A stretch of 64,000 nucleotides of DNA from Flavobacterium sp. 270 (GTDB lineage Bacteria; Bacteroidota; Bacteroidia; Flavobacteriales; Flavobacteriaceae). The notes beneath the pieces are model-generated. The model searched no databases. It was not told the origin of the DNA and saw nothing but the letters and a program-made list of their open reading frames with translations. Within the stretch, counting starts at the first letter, position 1; each line of letters starts with the position of its first letter. The stretch spans positions 372,001-436,000 of the forward strand of contig NZ_SODM01000002.1 of assembly GCF_004368785.1 (NCBI RefSeq). Reading direction: 5' to 3'. This document shows, in pieces, positions 61,836 through 64,000 of the stretch. Both the position numbers and the translations under genes were made by a program.

Positions 61836-62615
61836 TTAAATCCCAAAAACATCTTTGGAATTCTGAGTGGTTCTTGAAGCGATTTCTTCTTCAGAAACGT
61901 CATATATATCTGCCAGCTTCGCAATTACATTTACCAAATAACTGCTCTCATTTCTTTTTCCGCGGTACGGAATTGGCGCCAGATAAGGTGAATCGGTTTC
62001 TAAAACGATATGTTTTAAATCGATTTGATTCATAAACTGATCGATTTTTCCGTTCTTGAAGGTTACTACACCACCGATTCCTAATTTCATATTATATGAA
62101 ATTGCTTGCTGCGCTTGTATTAAAGTTCCGGAAAAACAATGAAAAATCCCAAACAAATCTTCAGATTTTTCTTCTTCTAATATTTCGAAGATTTCATCAA
62201 AGGCTTCACGACAATGAATTACGATGGGTAATTGGTATTGTTTTGCCAGCTGAATTTGTCTTCTAAAAGCGATTTGCTGTTCTTTTAAATGCGTTTTATC
62301 CCAATACAAATCGATTCCGATCTCGCCAACAGCGTAGAATTTTCTTTTGGCCAATTCGGTTTCAACATGTTTTAATTCGTCCAGGTAATTATCTTTCACG
62401 TAAGTGGGATGCAAACCCATCATGAGGAATACATTTTCGGGATAATCTTTCTCTAAATCATACATGGATTGCGTTGCTGCGGCATCAATTGCCGGAATAA
62501 AAAAACGGGTTACTCCTGCATCTATTGCACGCTGCATCATTTCGTTACGATCCTGATCAAATTCTTCAGAATATAAATGCGTGTGTGTATCGGTAATTGT
62601 TATAGTAGGTTTCAA
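61836..62615 (-). CDS. TatD-family metal-dependent hydrolase
   Basis: About 259 residues from a TTG at 62615. A longer frame from 62816 runs through the intergenic repeats and would add about 67 unlikely residues. The N-terminal metal site is TDTHTHLY, then GEIGIDLYWDKT and HCREAFDE, and HCFSG and LETDSPYLAP close the active site. TatD enzymes are 3'-5' DNA exonucleases linked to DNA repair or breakdown. Length fits the family (about 255-265). Confidence 0.92.
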   Translation of the reverse strand: MKPTITITDTHTHLYSEEFDQDRNEMMQRAIDAGVTRFFIPAIDAAATQSMYDLEKDYPENVFLMMGLHPTYVKDNYLDELKHVETELAKRKFYAVGEIGIDLYWDKTHLKEQQIAFRRQIQLAKQYQLPIVIHCREAFDEIFEILEEEKSEDLFGIFHCFSGTLIQAQQAISYNMKLGIGGVVTFKNGKIDQFMNQIDLKHIVLETDSPYLAPIPYRGKRNESSYLVNVIAKLADIYDVSEEEIASRTTQNSKDVFGI

Positions 62616-62736
62616 TGGTCTAATTTTAAAAAAAGCAAAATTACGATAATAATAAGGACTTTTACAATGATGCTTTTTATAGAACGTTGATGACGCGGAT
62701 TTAAACGGATTTTTATTATTGTTTTCTACACTGAAT

Positions 62737-62820
62737 GTCATTGCGAGGAATGAAGTAATCGCATTAAAAAAATCAAACTTCGTGTAAGCATAGTGAGATT
62801 GCTTCGTTCCTCGCAATGAC
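62737..62820. repeat. Intergenic inverted repeat (CATTGCGAGGAA family)
   Basis: 24-bp arms 62737-62760 and 62797-62820 pair with two differences, both G-U compatible in the plus-strand RNA. The same arm words are commonly dispersed in flavobacterial and other genomes (established observation, not checked here). Confidence 0.88.
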
Positions 62821-62831
62821 TATGACGCACA

Positions 62832-62866
62832 AACCTTTGTCAAAGTTTAAAACTTTGACAAAGGTT
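62832..62866. repeat. Perfect palindrome (AACCTTTGTCAAAG)
   Basis: 17-bp arms 62832-62848 and 62850-62866 around a single A. It probably forms a hairpin terminator for the S41 gene, whose stop is 32 bp away on the minus strand. Confidence 0.9.
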
Positions 62867-62897
62867 GAAATTGTTTATCAAGGACCAAATTTTTTAC

Positions 62898-64000
62898 TTA
62901 TTTCCCAGACTCAATAAATAATAAAGCACGTTCTAAAACCTCATCTCTGCCTTCCTGAATTCCTTTTATGGTTGGTTTAACTTCGATATCCGGAACAATT
63001 CCTATTCTTTGTGTTTCGCGTTTATCAGGATAATAAACTCCAATTCCTGTGTATCTTGTATGAAATTGTTTCAAATCAAGTTCAATTACATTTCCATCAG
63101 CACCTGCAGTTTGGCTTCCAATAATGGTTGTATTTCCGGCAGTTTGAAAGCACATTGCTGTCCATTCTGATTGGCTTAAAGATTCTTCATTAAGAAGAAC
63201 AATTACTTTTCCTTTGTAATTATCCTTATTTTCTGTACCTCCCGATGATCCTTCTGTCCATTTAAATCTTCCAGGATAACTAAAATCTGGATAGGTATAA
63301 ATTGCAAATTTTTCTTCGTGAGCATTTAGGAACTTGGCAATATCATCATAAGTACCTCGGGGATAATTTCTTAAATCAAATACAATTGCTTTGGTGGCTT
63401 TTAGCGATTCAATCATATCCGGAACATTTTCAATTTTTAGAATTCCCATATCTACATACCCAATATTGTTGTCTAAAACTTTAAATTTTTCCTTTTTTTT
63501 CTTCTTTGGTCCTCTTTTAAATTCATTACGATGAGAATCATGATAATCATACCACGTCATTGCTTTTGTTGTGTATTTGCCGTCTTTTAAAAACTCAACA
63601 TTTACGTTGTCCGAATTGCTAATTAGAAATTTTTTAATAAGCTTATCTAAAAGTGAAGGCTCATTTGAAGCAGTAAATAAATCCCTGTATTCTGCAATGA
63701 GATCTTTAATTGTTTTGTCGTTAATTTTTGTAATTACGTCTCCCACTTTTATATCATCGGACTGAGCCAGACTGTCTGCTAAAATCTTTGTAACAACCAT
63801 TTTGTTATCCATAATTTTGCAGTCTGCGGGAAAATATTTTCTGTCCTCATCAAATTTACTATACTTATATATATAAAATTCTACATGACTATCATTGAGC
63901 TTAGATGCTGCTTTTCTCATTGCTGTGTAAAAATCGTCTTCATTTTTAGCATCAAGTACTAGAGGAATTGTTTTTTCTAAAGTGATGTCCCATTTCTGAT
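62898..64000 (-). CDS. S41-family (C-terminal-processing/tricorn-like) peptidase, 5' end outside window
   Basis: At least 367 residues; the frame continues through 64000 upstream (KWDITLEKTIPL...), so the start is beyond the edge. A PDZ domain (about KVGDVITKINDKTI) is followed by the S41 catalytic domain: LLNEESLSQSEWTAM with the catalytic Ser and GSQTAGADGNV. It ends LFIESGK. These serine proteases process or degrade periplasmic proteins. The stop is close to a palindrome terminator. Confidence 0.9.
   Translation of the reverse strand, partial: QKWDITLEKTIPLVLDAKNEDDFYTAMRKAASKLNDSHVEFYIYKYSKFDEDRKYFPADCKIMDNKMVVTKILADSLAQSDDIKVGDVITKINDKTIKDLIAEYRDLFTASNEPSLLDKLIKKFLISNSDNVNVEFLKDGKYTTKAMTWYDYHDSHRNEFKRGPKKKKKEKFKVLDNNIGYVDMGILKIENVPDMIESLKATKAIVFDLRNYPRGTYDDIAKFLNAHEEKFAIYTYPDFSYPGRFKWTEGSSGGTENKDNYKGKVIVLLNEESLSQSEWTAMCFQTAGNTTIIGSQTAGADGNVIELDLKQFHTRYTGIGVYYPDKRETQRIGIVPDIEVKPTIKGIQEGRDEVLERALLFIESGK

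Larger units (their letters stand above)
62616..62897. other. Repeat-filled intergenic region
   Basis: 282 bp between TatD and the S41 peptidase (both minus strand). It consists almost entirely of the inverted repeats at 62737-62820 and 62832-62866 plus AT-rich sequence. No gene is convincing. Confidence 0.7.

Noticed and set aside
61836..62816. TatD frame extended N-terminally to 62816
   Set aside because: The extension runs through the intergenic inverted repeat; the TTG at 62615 begins at the normal position for this family.

Overview
The window is a piece of a Flavobacterium-like chromosome (Bacteroidota, Flavobacteriaceae). The evidence is an AT-rich sequence, TAnnTTTG-type promoter elements with no Shine-Dalgarno sites, a MurF-Alr fusion, a DNA polymerase III alpha subunit with its own N-terminal exonuclease, a bS16 protein with a long tail, TonB/porin-type outer-membrane proteins, and TPR-AraC one-component sensors. 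No phage, insertion sequence, rRNA or CRISPR array was seen; one tRNA-Ser(GGA) is present.

Layout. 1-5307: an NtrC-type regulator (cut by the window edge) divergent from a MacAB-like efflux operon, with a 38-bp palindrome and a sigma-54-like promoter between them. 5412-10054: an L,D-transpeptidase, then Fe-S genes (Mrp, Nfu, 2Fe-2S ferredoxin). 10216-16334: Asd, MscL, MurF-Alr and membrane proteins. 16555-23964: a His/Cys-rich exported protein, a TonB receptor, an S9 peptidase, an oxidoreductase and an outer-membrane protein. 24143-28678: DnaE. 29161-30951: an SDR enzyme and an AraC regulator. 31457-36968: leucine genes leuC-leuD-methyltransferase-leuA-leuB behind a good promoter. 37100-40751: an RRM protein, a lipoprotein, rpsP-rimM, a four-helix-bundle gene enclosed by long inverted repeats, and a tRNA methyltransferase. 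49696-64000: mixed housekeeping genes (acyl-CoA dehydrogenase, GDSL and serine hydrolases, LysR/MFS pair, asparaginase, acyltransferase, TatD, S41 peptidase).

The accessory island is 40784-49529. On the minus strand it encodes a VKOR-thioredoxin fusion with a degenerate C39-like N-terminus, three small cysteine-rich precursors with 25-residue double-glycine-type leaders, a C39-peptidase ABC exporter and an HlyD adaptor. On the plus strand it encodes three tandem, cysteine-free, glycine-rich precursors with a related leader, facing a TPR-AraC membrane sensor. A working model (inference) is that the fusion oxidises the Cys-rich peptides, the exporter removes all leaders and secretes the cores, and the glycine-rich peptides either serve as a second product or signal to the sensor. 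Most of the small peptides are too short for routine gene calling.

A second theme is the many long intergenic inverted repeats, several belonging to sequence families present at two loci in this window (for example 14874/21680, 19292/59534, 1947/36978). The most striking pair, 39380-39452 and 39967-40038, encloses the four-helix-bundle (S23/IVP-like) gene, the same architecture as 23S rRNA intervening sequences but placed in a ribosomal-protein gene neighbourhood.
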